Shown in pieces: positions 52,001-63,631 of a DNA stretch of 64,000 bases. Where the stretch lies: assembly GCF_000208865.1 (NCBI RefSeq), contig NC_018398.1, forward strand, positions 4,736,710 through 4,800,709, written 5' to 3'. Position numbers and translations under genes: made by a program. Source of the stretch: Neospora caninum Liverpool. Lineage: Eukaryota > Apicomplexa > Conoidasida > Eucoccidiorida > Sarcocystidae. Positions within the stretch are counted from its first letter, which is position 1. The number at the start of each line of letters is the position of its first letter. Below the pieces are notes generated by a model. The model made no database searches, was not told where the DNA came from, and saw nothing but the letters and a program-made list of their open reading frames with translations.

Positions 52001-53110
52001 TCGTGCAGGGTTCCTCTTCTTTTCTGCGTGTCCCAAGCACCCGCCTTATTTGGCATCTCCTAAATCCGATTTAGAGAATTCGGTCGCCTGCTAACATGGC
52101 AGCAACTGCCTTGGTTTTTGCCTTCTGATTTCCGCGGATGTCTTGCCTCATGTTGCGTCTCTTGGTTCACGTCATCGTTTTTCTTTCTCGTTCTTTTTTC
52201 TGTGGGGCACTACCCCGACGGCAGGCTGTCCCTGACCACGCTGCTTCGGTGTGTCGTCCGTTGTTTCTTTCTCCGTTTGGTACCCCGTACTTCTACAATC
52301 CCTCTCCGTAGGTCGCACAAATCGACCGACAAGCTGTATTTGCGTTGTTTTTGCCGTGTGGCCGCTTCGTGTGCTCCTTCTTGCGTCGAGTTTCGTTCAG
52401 GTGTGAACCCAGTGCATGCTGTCCTCGCTCGTGATGTCACGTCGTGTTTGCAGCTGTGAACGCGCCGCTCTTCGTTCCTATTTTCTGACTGCCGTGCCGT
52501 CTTGCTTTCCTTTTTCGTGACAAGGATATCTCAGAGTGTTTCCAAAAGTAATTTCCCGTACGTCGCTTCAGCTTCCACGGGTGAACTCGCAAAACGCTTC
52601 CAACACAGTAAAGCGGCGCCTCTCCATAAACACTCTGAGAAGGCTGGCGGCCACTGGACGTTTCTTGCCCGCCGAAAAGGCACTTTTTTGGTGTCGCTGT
52701 CCAAAGCGCAATTGCGTTTCAACCCCGTTTTCACTCCTCGCCTCGTTTTGGTGGCTGCTGTGGTTCCGGTGTTTTACTGCTCGCTCGAAATGATCCGATC
52801 CGAAAGAGCCAGTAGTGTCCCGAATTCCTTTGACAAGTTAGACGTGGGGTGTTCTTGAAACCGCCTCGTCTTCGTGGTTTTTTGATGCTATGTTCCGCTT
52901 TACGGTAATTTGCGCGGCTCTCCGTTCTCCACGCTCTTACTCGCACACTCTTGCTCGTGGTTTGAGGCTTAAACGAGCCACCTCGGGACCTAACGTATTC
53001 CTCGCCTTCCAGTCCACGGTGGAGGTGCTCGTCGAAGAAATCCTAGGGTAGAGAAAAGGATGAAGCAAAAGCCGTGGGTGTGACCGTGTAGAGAATCTGT
53101 CAACGCCAAC
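49036..53110. other. Intergenic stretch between the CCCH gene and PAT1
   Basis: This contains the 3' UTR of the CCCH gene and the promoter and 5' UTR of PAT1, which are in the same orientation. No conserved coding motif was seen. From about 51.9 to 53.0 kb the plus strand is pyrimidine-rich, as often seen in coccidian 5' leaders. Confidence 0.5.
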
Positions 53111-56100
53111 ATGGATGATTTTGAGTTACACCCCCTCGAGCCGGACGACGCCGAGGCGGACGCCCACAACGATGATACTTTCGGCGACGATGGAGGAGTT
53201 GTCGGTAAGCAATCGAGGCGTTTCATATCTCAGAAGAACGAGAAAGTGGGAAAGGAGAAGGAGGCATGGAATCCCAGTCTGTGTCCACAAGGGATATCCG
53301 TCTCTTGCGGCCCTAAGGAGGTTCGCTGTTCCCAGTGGAAGAGCACCTTTTCTTCGTCTGCAGAAGAGGCACCTGTGGTACTGATGCGCCAAATGTAGTG
53401 CTTCTGCCTACAGCACACGCATGTTGGTCCCGCTCTGTACATACAACCCGTTTCCTTCTGTTAATGGCCGTGCTGACTTAGCACGGCCATTAACAGTTTT
53501 CACTATGGCACGGTGTTCCGAATCTACATAGGCGAGCCTGTTCGCAGAAGCATTTGCGCTTACTTTCTTCTACTGGCATCCATATACGGCATCGTGCTCG
53601 ATCCTTGCTTCCTCCTGTTCATGGACGGGGTGTACGCAGTTGCGCCACGAATGTGTGTAACTGTGTGTCGACTTTCTTTTTGGCTTACCGTCGGTTCGTT
53701 GCCAGTGTGTGTACTCTGCTTCTCCTGGTCAATCGAAAGACATACAATGTCTAGCGCCTGCCAAACCGGTTCCCTGGAAAGACGGGATTTGTACCCCGTC
53801 GTGCTTTTACCATCCCTTTGCTGCATTGCCCATTTTCTGTGGAGGCTCCTCACTTCGCTCCAGCTCTCCCGTTTCCCTCTTTCCCGCACTCTCTCCTTTC
53901 GCCGTTCTAGTCGCCATCCTACGGGGCCATACTCTCGGGCGTGTCCCCACTGCCTCCTCGGCCATGATCGCCTGTGAACGTCTGTGAGGTCTGTTCCTCT
54001 GCAGGGGACGATTGGAAGCCCGACGCTAGGGCGTTGGGGGCGTTCGAGGCGCTGCATGCGACTGTTCGCGATCCCCGTGTGCACGCGGAGAAGCGCCATG
54101 ACTTGCCGTGGGAGGCGCAGGCGCACGGCGACTTTGGGAATCCCGCGCCCGCAGCTTCTCCGAACAGAAATGTGGGTGCCTTCGGCTCGCCGTTCCCTTC
54201 TCACCAAGCGGCAGACAGGGAGTTCGGGCCTTCTGGCCCTGGGAAGGGTGCGGCGCGGGACGACCGCGGACAGGGCTTCTTCGGGGCGCCGCTTCCGGCC
54301 TTTTTCACCGAAGGCAGTTCACCGCCTCCCGATGCCGCGCGTCCTTCTCACGCGTACCCGGCTCATCTGAACGAGCGAAAGCGAGAGAGAGACGATGCCT
54401 TCCGGCGGGCCCTCGACCAAGGCCCGAATCCGTTCGCGGGACTCCCTCTGCGTCTTGGCGAGGGGAGTGTGTCCGCCTCGCTCGCGAAGCTTCCCCAGAA
54501 TCTCCCGCGGCCGACTTCGCAACCGCTGTCGGCCAGCGAGCTCGAGAAACAGCTGCTGCTTCAGCACCAGCGCGGGGCGCACGGGCCCGCTTCGTCCTCT
54601 GCGCCCCACACGCAGACGTCTCGCCGCTCGACGGTGACGGAGCACCTCGACAAGCTGATTCACCTGAAGAGGCAGCAACAGTCGCATGCGCAGGGCCACG
54701 CCTCGAACTTTGACTCAGGCCTCGCAAGCAGAGAGAGGGCCGAGCCGCATGCGCACTCCGCAGTTGGAATCCCCTTTGCGTACGGCCCCAAAGCGGACGT
54801 CGCGGCGCCCTTTAGGCGGGGAGACGAGGGGCGCGAAGGCCAGGAAGGCATGTCAAGTCAGAGACGCGTCGTGGAATCTGAGACCTACGTGCCCGCCGGA
54901 AAAAGCCCGTTCCGACCTGGGCCGCAGGCGTCTTCGCCTCTCCCTGCTCACAGAGAAGACATGGCGGGAGGAGCCCTCAGTTTGTCGGCAGTGAACGAAA
55001 GCCCACGCACGGGTTTCCCAGGTTGCCTCGCGCAGGCCCCGAGTGAAGAAGACGAACGCATGGTTCAAGACTTGTTGAAGGACGCCAACGTGACTGCCGC
55101 TGCATTGGCTGCTCTCTCGGCGGCAGAGGCGGCTGTAGCCGCGGCGCGTGCGCAGCAAGGCGCTGCCGGGCCCGCGAATGCCGGCGCCGCGTTTCCTCGC
55201 CTCGGCCCCGTCGGCCTCTCGGGAGCACGCGCCCTGTCTCCCTCTGGCTTCCCGTCCCCCAGCGCGGATCTACCGCACGCAGGTTTCGACGAGGTGCGAG
55301 TGACTCGAAACGAAGCGCTCGACGACCTGAGGCTCGGGCCGCAGGCGGCAGCTACCCAGGGACTCCATCGGCAGGCGCACTTTGCAGGGGTGGGGTCCAC
55401 GCCGACGCGGCCAGTCGTGGTGATGACGGAGGCGGACGTCCTGGAGTTGATGAACGTGAAACCGAGGGCGAACCCAGGTGTCTCGACGCCCACAAAGGAT
55501 TCCGGCCACGCGTCGCGCGCCCCGGAAGAAGCGAGCGGACGTCTCCCGCTCTCGCCGTTCTTTGACAAAAGTGGACACGTCGCTCCGCCGCACCTGGCGC
55601 CTCATGCGCGGCCTGTCGAGGGCCGTCCTTTCCTCGCTCAGGGACAGGCGCAAGAGCGAGAGCTCGACGCCGTTCCTCTCGACCAGAGCGGCGAGACACG
55701 CGGGAGAAGGCCTTCCGACGCACAGGGCCCCGGGCGGCGCCAAGGGTGCGCCCCAGGAGGCGGAACCAACCTGGCGGTCCCTTCCGCGTCGAGGCCTTCT
55801 TCCGGGCGTCTGGGCTCCGGCTTCGGGCGAACTCCGTTCCCACAGGGCTGCCAGGGACGGTCGCTGTCGCCGATGCCGGGATCGTCGGCGTCGCGCGTCG
55901 TCTCTGGAGGCGTCGACCGGGGGAAAAACCGGCGGCGGGGCGAAGCGGCTCCAGTGCCAGCGGAGGGCCGCGAAGAGAAGAACATTGTGTCGGCGTTGCG
56001 TTCCTTCTCCCTTTTCCCGCTGACCAAGGCGCACCGCGACATGGCCGTTCGACAGCGCCTGCCGGACTTGCCGCCTTTTCGTCTCCCGGCTGCGGGCCGG

Positions 56101-59100
56101 TCCGCGTCCGTGAGCACTGATCGAGGCCCTTCTGGGTCTGCGCCGCCTGCAGGCGCCGCTTCCCGCCTCGTTTCGGCCGGGCGCGGCCACGAGTGCCTGA
56201 TGACCTCGTTCGACCTGGACCACATCCTCCGCATGCACCTGGCACAGATGGCCAAGCTGCCGCAACTGCAGCGGTGCTCCGGGCGGTGGAACTTCCGCTT
56301 CCTCATGCGCCACAACGCCGCTCCCGCGTCCGCGGCGGCGCCCCACGCGGCCACGGAAAGTCAGGCCTTGACTCGAGGAGGCTCTTTGACGGAAAGGGAG
56401 GCTGGGTTCGGCGCAGGCCTGCTGCCTGAGTTGCCCTCGTCCGCTCTCGGACTCCAGAAAGAGATCTGCCGCGTGTCTGCGCGACAGCAGCAGGAGTACG
56501 AGCTCCTCAAGCAACACCGCGAGGCCTGGGGCGGCGCGAGCAAAGAAAGCCTGAAGGACGCAGACGACGACGGCCACGGGGACTGGCCGCGGCCGCCAGC
56601 CGCTCTCCCGCCGCAGTTCAAACACGCCCAAGAAGGGATTGGGATGGCGGTCTCGAGCTGCCGCATGCACCATCTGCTCCTGGGGAGCCTGGGCTTCGCC
56701 GGCGCCACCGAGCTCCTCCAGCGCTACCTTGCTCCGTCCCTGCTGGGCTTCTCGGGGTCGCAAGGCCTCGGCCCCGAAGGCCGGCGACGCGCGGGCGTGG
56801 ACGACGAGAAAGCGGAGACGCTGACGTTCGCGGCCGAAGACGCAAGCGCAGCTCGGGAGGGAGACGAAGACCAGCGCGGCGAGGACCGCGGCGAGCTCTC
56901 GCAGGCAGAGAAAGAACAGAGACGCCTCCAGAAGAAATTCGGGAAACAGACCTACTCGACAGTTAGACAGCCGCGCAACTGCATCCATCTCGCCCCTGCA
57001 GGCGGGCAGCACTCCCTCTCGCACCTCACCCAGTCCCCGTCGCTGACTGCAGTTCGGGACGAGAGTCCAGCGCGTGAGGGAGCAGAAAGCCACACTGATC
57101 ACGAGTTCGAGGGCGACGACGCTCGGGAGGCGTCGGCCAAACGCGTGCGAGCTGTAAGGACTCACAGGAGACACTTGGGACGGATAGCTTACCACACACG
57201 TTAGGCCAGACAGCGCCATGAGATAAGAAGCAGCGAACGTTTCTTCACATTTGGAGACAGAAATTTTCACAAACGCGGCTACCCACATATACATATGTAC
57301 ACATATATGTGTGTATTCGGTGAACGAGTAGTCGTATTTCGTTTTTTCCTTTGAGGAACGCAAGCTTTTCCGGGAAACCGACCATGTGCGTTTCTCTGTA
57401 TATATATGGTGAGGGTGATTTAGGTCGGATTGCAGCGCTGAAGGGCCCGCCCGTGTCGAGGGATCGTTCCTCGTGCACGTCGATGCGAGTGTATCCGAAG
57501 TACGTACGGAGGTTGTGTTTTTCCTAGCATTGCGCGTGAAGGAAAAATCGCAGAGTCTGCTTTCCTGTCCTTCTCCGCCTCTTCAGCTGGTCTTTGGACC
57601 ATCCGCAGCTTCCCAGAAGGACGCATCAGCTGCCTCAGCCACGCCCAGCAGCGCGCCCGCGTCTGAAAAAGGCGACCGCGTTTCTGTCTTTGCGGATGGT
57701 GTGCTTGCGCGGCGAGTCGTCGAGGACGCGTACGACCTGCTTCTCGAGGCTACGTCTCTACACACCGAAATTCTGGTGAGAGACAAATCCGGAAGCGGAA
57801 CATGCCAAGGGAGAACACGGCGCTCAGAGACGGAGACGGGCGAGAGGGGGCGAGCGAAGACGCTCTGGGGGAACTCTGTTGTGTGTGGTGGGTATTGTTT
57901 TCCTCGTACTGGAGGCATACCTCCCAGTTTCCAGGTTTTTCAGCTCTCCGAGGCGGCGTCAAGTTGCCTGTCTTGTGGGATTTCGCTGCATTTCAGGAGT
58001 GTCCAGCTAGCCACGTCGCTGCGCGATCGCGTCTCCAAGACCAACAACATCATCTGATGCTCCAGCTTTTCGAATTGATAACTTTGCGTCACAACTTGGC
58101 TGCGGCCGACTCCAGTCCGCCGTCTTCGGCTGTAGCGGCACTCTACTTTCTGCCCTTTCTTCTCGACGCTCACGTGCCCGCCACTTCCGCAGACGTGTCG
58201 ACGTACCACCGCCGCTACGTACAGCTCCAGCAGCTGCAGCTCGCCGAGAGCCGCCAGCCGGAACTGCATGCGCAACTGGAGGAAGTGCGAAGTCTGTTGG
58301 AGGAGGAAACTGAGGGAGGTCGGCAGTGCTCACGCTGGATGCTCTCGGGTGTCTATGAACTGCCCAAGGGGAGGCATCTCCTCGCGCGTACGTTGCGTCT
58401 TCTCCCAGATGTGCCAGCGGGCGCCCTACTTCAAATTCTTCTGGGCTCGCCGAGCATTCTGAGGTCTCTGTGTTCTGCCGTTGACCGTGTGCTCCTTTTC
58501 GAACGCGAAGGAAACTGCGAACACACGGGAAGCACCGGGCAAGAGAATTCGAATGCGAACATGCAAGCGAGCTCGGCCAGTGGCGTACGTACACGTGAAG
58601 GGGTAGATAACTCAAAAGGCAAGAAAGAGGACGAACGAAAGACAGAGAACAGCTTCCCGTCCGCGGCACTTCTGGAGGAGTTGCTTCTGCTGCAGAATGA
58701 CGAAACGCAGCGCGGAGGCAGGCGCGTCGAGCAATACCGACTCGTCTCGGTTCTCCTCAAGAAAAGCCACGAAGACGACATGAACGACGACAGCGCAAGC
58801 CCTGCATGTGGCGTGTACATACAGCTCATTTCGCGGCTTCTCCACGTGTCAAACACAAACGGGCATTCACAAGCCCCAGCGATAAGTGCTGCATTTCTGG
58901 TCGGAGTCTGCGAGCAGATGGCTTGGGGCTGGACCATGGAAGAAGCTGCGGATCTCCTCCATTACAGGGTGAGTTCTGTGCCGCGTTTCGTCTCGCGTCG
59001 TTTGATTTCGTCCCTTTCTGCACGTTTGCATTCCAAGGGCCGCTAGCCGCGTGACCCCTCTTTCTTGTTGCGCTTCTCCGTGTCCACTTCTTTATTCGTC

Positions 59101-59455
59101 TTGCCTTCATAATGCGTATGTTTCTTGTATCCCGCTTTTCTCATCTGTCTCTCGTGTGACCTTTTCTTTGCAGAGCGGCTGCTGTCTTCTCGCGCTTGTG
59201 CTGTCGCTGCTACCGCCGCCGTCGTCGTTGACGCCGTACCAGGAGTAAGGCCCTCCTCTCACGCGGAAAACACGTGTTGTGTAAACGAAACGTTTTGCTC
59301 TCCCTTCTCTTCCTTTTTTCATCTGCACATCGTGTCTTTGCACGTCTCGGCATTTCTTTTCTCCTGGATACAGGATGCTCCGTCTGGGTGTGTTGATAGA
59401 GTCGACCTCCAGCAAGAATCCCCGTCCCTGCGTTTGTCCACCCTCAGCGCTCTAG
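53111..59455 (+). CDS. PAT1: PAT1 homologue, decapping activator
   Basis: Predicted P-body scaffold protein of about 1,518 aa. Exons are 53111-53204, 54005-57153, 57587-57775, 57997-58968, 59174-59244 and 59374-59455; all phases agree and the sum is 4,557 nt. The N-terminus (MDDFELHP, then NDDTFGDD) matches the acidic Pat1 start that binds the DDX6/Dhh1 helicase. A long Ala/Pro/Gly-rich linker follows. Conserved C-terminal blocks are MTSFDLDHILRMH (~762), FGKQTYSTVRQPR, VVEDAYDLLLEA, KGRHLLARTLRLLP (~1267) and SGCCLLALVLSLL, which parallel the alpha-helical Pat-C domain (human has KGKRMVARILPFL and FGLSLLLILL). Pat1 links deadenylated mRNA, Lsm1-7 and Dcp2. The 3' end is the least certain part. 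Another open stretch (59,590-59,787, with VIPFLTLAVSALV) could be a further exon in an alternative ending, since the usual Pat1 tail is longer. Confidence 0.82.
53458..53496. repeat. Perfect 17-bp inverted repeat with 5-nt loop in PAT1 intron 1
   Basis: Left arm 53458-53474 (CTGTTAATGGCCGTGCT), loop GACTT 53475-53479, right arm 53480-53496 is the exact reverse complement. It lies within intron 1 of PAT1 (53205-54004), about 250 bases after the donor. It is outside any plausible exon and would fold into a stable hairpin in RNA of either strand. Confidence 0.97.
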
Positions 59456-59483
59456 TGTCTCTAGTTTATTTGGGGGGGTATCA

Positions 59484-59508
59484 ATATATATATATATATA
59501 TATATATA
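59484..59508. repeat. AT microsatellite after the PAT1 stop
   Basis: An AT run of 25 bases starting 29 bases after the proposed stop codon of PAT1, in the 3' UTR or in an intron if the gene continues. Confidence 0.95.
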
Positions 59509-59886
59509 CATGTCTACACATATGCGCCTGCATGCGTGTATTTTCTATGTTATAGGTACGATGTGTGGAAATTGTGGTTTGTGTTTAGGCGAACAGCAGT
59601 TATTCCGTTTCTGACGCTCGCCGTCTCCGCCCTCGTATTGGCCGTTCGTGAGACGACAAGGCAAGGTGACAACGAAGGAGAGGAAAAGAAAGCGACGGAT
59701 GTGCTGCTGCCTCTCATTCAAGCCGTCGTCCGGGAAGCCCGGGCTGACGAATCGAGAGCGAAGGCGATCACTGTGGCAGTCATGTAAGGTGACTTGGGAG
59801 GGACTTCAAAGGCCTGCTTTTTCTCTCGGACGGGTTTATGCTAACAGAGTAAATCCTGCCGATGGCCTCTCCGCATGCACATACAC

Positions 59887-59888
<2 letters not shown>

Positions 59889-59932
<44 letters not shown>
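59889..59932. repeat. (AT)22 microsatellite
   Basis: The longest AT run in the window, 44 bases without interruption, downstream of PAT1. Confidence 0.97.
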
Positions 59933-59934
<2 letters not shown>

Positions 59935-62900
59935 TAGGCGCGTTTGCCGCCGTGTTCGACATGTGTGTTAATTTGTGGAAAAGGAATTTGTGTCGTTTTT
60001 GTTTTTCCCCTGTGTTGGATATGTTTTTCAGTGGGTATGTGTCGTCTGTGTGTGTGTGTCTCAGGAACCTCCTTGGCGTTGCAGGTGCGCAGGTGATGCT
60101 TTCGTCGTTCCTCTCCGGAACAGGTTCATAAGCTGTTTTCTTCTTTTTCCTGGAATAATGCGCTACGGCCGCTTGTGCGGGTGACCTCTGCTCTTTCCCT
60201 CTTGCGTCAGTTTCCTTCCTCGCTATTTCTTGTTTCGCCTCGCTCGTATGCCATACTCCCTGGCTTCTCTGTCGTTCTCTTTTTTTCAGTTCTTTCGCGC
60301 AGTGACGCGAGAATGTCTTTTTGAGGGTAGAGGAGTGAGAAAAGAGAGAAGCGAAGAAAAGCGTTTGCGCCACATGCTCCGCTCGTCCTGTTTGTGTATT
60401 GTGCTCCTGTGTGTCGTTGCATTTAACGGTTTTCGACCTCGTCTTTGGTCCCGTTTCTACACATTTTCCTCTCCGACGCTGGTGGAAGTGATGGTGATGC
60501 CAGGGGATCGAGGAGGTTCCTTGTGGGCAAAAATCGGGAGCGAACGTATTTTCGTGTGGCTGACAAAAGGCCTCGTTTTTCCTCTTGCATGCGCAATGTC
60601 GGGGTTGCGAGGAGACTAGACGGAGTTCAGAAACAAGGAAGGTATTCTCCGTTTCCTTTTGTGCTTCAGTCGTTCCGCCGGGGTTCAAACTTCTTGTTGC
60701 AGCGTGGTCTCGTCCTGGTTCTTCGTCGCTCTCTGTTTTCCGCTCTTCTTAACCGCTACGCTCTCTGTCTCAGGAAAAGGCTGCGCCCATTCTGTCTGTG
60801 TCTTCGTGCCGAATTCTTTGTGTGTCACCTTGCCGTTTTCCTTTTCACCTCTCTGAAGTGAAACAGAAAGAGGAGCATATCCAGGGGAGAGCGCGTGGAA
60901 AAGCTTGCCAGAAGGGAAAGCACTGATTCCTAACACTCCACAAGTTCACGTTCGATCTGCTGTCCTTTTTTTCTGCTTTCTCTCGCTGTGTCATTTCACT
61001 CTATATTGGCTCTGCCGGTCGTTTCTGCGAGGAGCTCTTTCGCGTTCCGCCGCTCTGCTGTCTTTCCTACCTCGCGCTGTGCGGAGCCCACACGTACTAG
61101 TGAAGGAGCAGGCAAGCGAAGAAGTCCCAGCCACGCAGCAGAGAGAGGAAGGAATCGTGGTAACGACGCAAGCTAGAAAAAAAAAAGAGAGCACGACACA
61201 GAAGGAAGTAAAAGAAGTACAGTGGTATCCGAGTTGACAGAAGGGAAATATCCGCAAGCAAGCTCGGGATACGTGCAGTTAGTTGCCGTGTCTTCTCAGG
61301 TCCAACATTTTCGTCCATCGGACGCTGTATCTAGTTTTTTAGCGTGTCCACTGCGGAACCTGAAAGAGACGTGACAACGAGCCTTTTCCTTTTGGAGATT
61401 CTGAAGCAGCAGTTCAGCGGGGCAAGTTTTACTCGGCCACGTGCACGTCTTTTCTTTTTCAGTTCACTTCGCTTCTACGCTCCGTCGCACACAGGCAAAA
61501 GCCTCACAACAGCCCTAATAAAGAGCGTTTTGCACACGCATTTCTTACACTAGTGCACCCATGCGTAGGTAGTTGTGTGTCAGCGAATTGGAAACCCACC
61601 CGTTCGGTGAATCTTGCCTTTGTCTGACTCGATTGGCAAGCAATGACACAAAGGCAGGGGGTTAAATAGCTCGCTGGGGTCCTGGGACGAAAGGGACAAC
61701 GACCGAACTGCAATATTCACTCGTTGTAAGTGACGGGGTCGCCACGAGCAGTGCTGTCGAACTCAGCAAAACGAATAAACTAGAACGCTCCAGCGCCTAC
61801 TGAACTAGAGCAAACCGCACAGGCCTGTCTTTTGCGGTCAGACTGCGTCGAATACATCAGACCTTTCTACGCACAAACGAGTTAAGCGGCGTGAAGCCAT
61901 GTTACTTTTGAGTGGGGATTCCCACCGAAAACCCTCGACTGCTGACAGCCAGCTCCGATTCTTCTCGCCTCCTTATACCTGGATGTACTACCATACGGTG
62001 TTCGCTCGATGGGGCACTGGACGTAACTACTACCTTCACATCCTCCGGCCGCTTTGAGGAAAAGAAACGCGGCTCAGTTTCTTGTTCCCTTGACACAAAA
62101 TGGATCTTACCCGGTTCTCAACTCAAAACGACGACAACCGTACACGGAACTCCATACTTTTTGTTGACATTCAGCACCGCAACTAGTAGATAACCTCTGA
62201 CAGTGTCAACTACCGGTGAATCCAGGGTGGTACATGCATTACCCACTGCACATTCTCGAGTCCCACCTCAATAACAACGGACCATAGCACAGTCGGGTCA
62301 TGCCGCGTATTTTCCACTGTCGATGCAAGTTCAGACAGAGATAAATAATTCAGACGCCGACACATTCTATACGAATTCGTGGCCTCAAGACAACACCAAC
62401 CAGCGGCAGCAGAACACAGCCTCCTGTGTCGAGTGGGCCAGTATTTATTTCTGGGTATCCAGCTTTTTACGAGCAATAAGAGAGCATCTTCCTCTTCTTG
62501 AAGCACAGGAACGTAAGATTGTCCATGCAAACGATTCTTCCTCTTTCTTCTACATAGTGTGGGTCAATAGAACCCTCTACCCCCGACATCTTTTCAGGTT
62601 TCTCAGGCGTTCCACACCACTTGCAGGCGTAGTCCTGGTACGTGGATGACACAAATACGACGCCGTGCCCCCCATGAGACAGAAAAGCGACAGAGACGTA
62701 TTCGGCGAGCAGTTGGTTCACCACGGAGGGGAACATCGACGAGCCGCGTTCATCAATGTACCGCCCTTCGAGACCTCACACATCATCCGCGTCGCTGCGT
62801 CTCAAAGCGGACTGTGCGGTCGACGGCTTCCAAATGGTAGCAACTGGGCTAAAACACATATATCCTTTTTGTTTTATGTTTTGTCAGGTGTTCTTGTGCC

Positions 62901-63034
62901 GAAAACGACGCCCCTCCGCGTACCCGTTTTCGCTAGTCTCTATTCCAGTAGGCCGTTCTGAATCCGCATCGCCGGATAACGTATCTCGACGTTTGGCGGG
63001 GCGGACGTCTCGGCTTTTGTATTTTGTGTGCAAA

Positions 63035-63631
63035 ATGGCTTTGTCTACGATGAACAAGCCCGGGCCGTTTAGACGGTTGTTGGGTTATGGTCTGCTGCTT
63101 GGCGCCGTTGTGCTCGAAGCGGCATTTGACCTCAGCGCTCCTGCGGAGGCTGTGGCGCTCCGAAGACTAGACCAAAAGGAAACTGTCCAGGCTTTAGTGG
63201 AACAGCACAGGTTTTCTAACGATTACGATCAGGAGGCCGAGTACAGAAGGCGCCGCCAGGAACTGGGAAGTCAGACTCCAGAAGAGATCGAGGAAGCAAA
63301 ACGCAAGTACCGCAAGCAGGTGCTTAAGGAACAACAAGAAGATGAGGAATTGAAAAAAAAGACAGATGCGGTCATTGAAGAGCTGAAAAAGACAGCAGAA
63401 GAGAGAGGACTTCGTCGGTACGCCGAGCGTGATGAAGATCGCACTGACGACCAGCAGATGGATTTTGAGACACGGCAGCGGGAACTCAGAAACATGGATT
63501 CAGCAACAAAAGCGCAGCTTTTGAAGCAGAGACAGAAAGAAAATGAAGAGAGGAACCGCGTGAAGCGAAACAGCGATGACGTCATGGCGGAGCTCAAGCA
63601 GAAACTCGCGGCCCGCAAGAAGGCAATGTAG
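63035..63631 (+). CDS. Secreted lysine/arginine-rich coiled-coil protein, 198 aa
   Basis: The start codon has the context gCAAAATGG, the favoured Toxoplasma start context, preferred over upstream in-frame codons that read through pyrimidine-rich leader. Residues 1-45 resemble a signal peptide or signal anchor: basic FRRLLG, then the hydrophobic run YGLLLGAVVLEAAF, then Ala-rich APAEAVA. The rest is highly charged and predicted helical/coiled coil. It contains an internal duplication of about 55 residues. Repeat 1 includes RRRRQELGSQT, DAVIEELKKTAEER; repeat 2 includes TRQRELRNMDS, DDVMAELKQKLAAR. It ends at KKAM with a TAG-type stop at 63629-63631. Composition and architecture resemble Toxoplasma secreted families such as KRUF (lysine-arginine rich, unidentified function) or dense-granule proteins, but I cannot confirm membership. 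No catalytic motif is present. Confidence 0.72.
   Translation: MALSTMNKPGPFRRLLGYGLLLGAVVLEAAFDLSAPAEAVALRRLDQKETVQALVEQHRFSNDYDQEAEYRRRRQELGSQTPEEIEEAKRKYRKQVLKEQQEDEELKKKTDAVIEELKKTAEERGLRRYAERDEDRTDDQQMDFETRQRELRNMDSATKAQLLKQRQKENEERNRVKRNSDDVMAELKQKLAARKKAM

Larger units (their letters stand above)
59456..63034. other. Intergenic stretch between PAT1 and the K/R-rich gene
   Basis: A possible extra PAT1 exon lies at 59,590-59,787. Beyond that no gene is supported. At 62.2-62.7 kb the minus strand has an open stretch with CKWCGTPEKPEK and the plus strand is open too; neither is convincing. The last few hundred bases should carry the promoter of the gene at 63035. Confidence 0.45.

Noticed and set aside
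53560..54207. Minus-strand open frame overlapping PAT1 intron 1 and exon 2
   Set aside because: Arg-rich, no motif, and crosses the strong acceptor of PAT1 exon 2.
55270..57363. 697-codon minus-strand open frame opposite PAT1
   Set aside because: It mirrors PAT1 exon 2 and carries no recognisable domain, whereas the plus strand has the conserved PAT1 blocks.
59590..59787. Open stretch VIPFLTLAVSALV...AITVAVM as the last PAT1 exon
   Set aside because: It could not be joined in phase to exons 59174-59244 and 59374-59455; left as an alternative 3' end.
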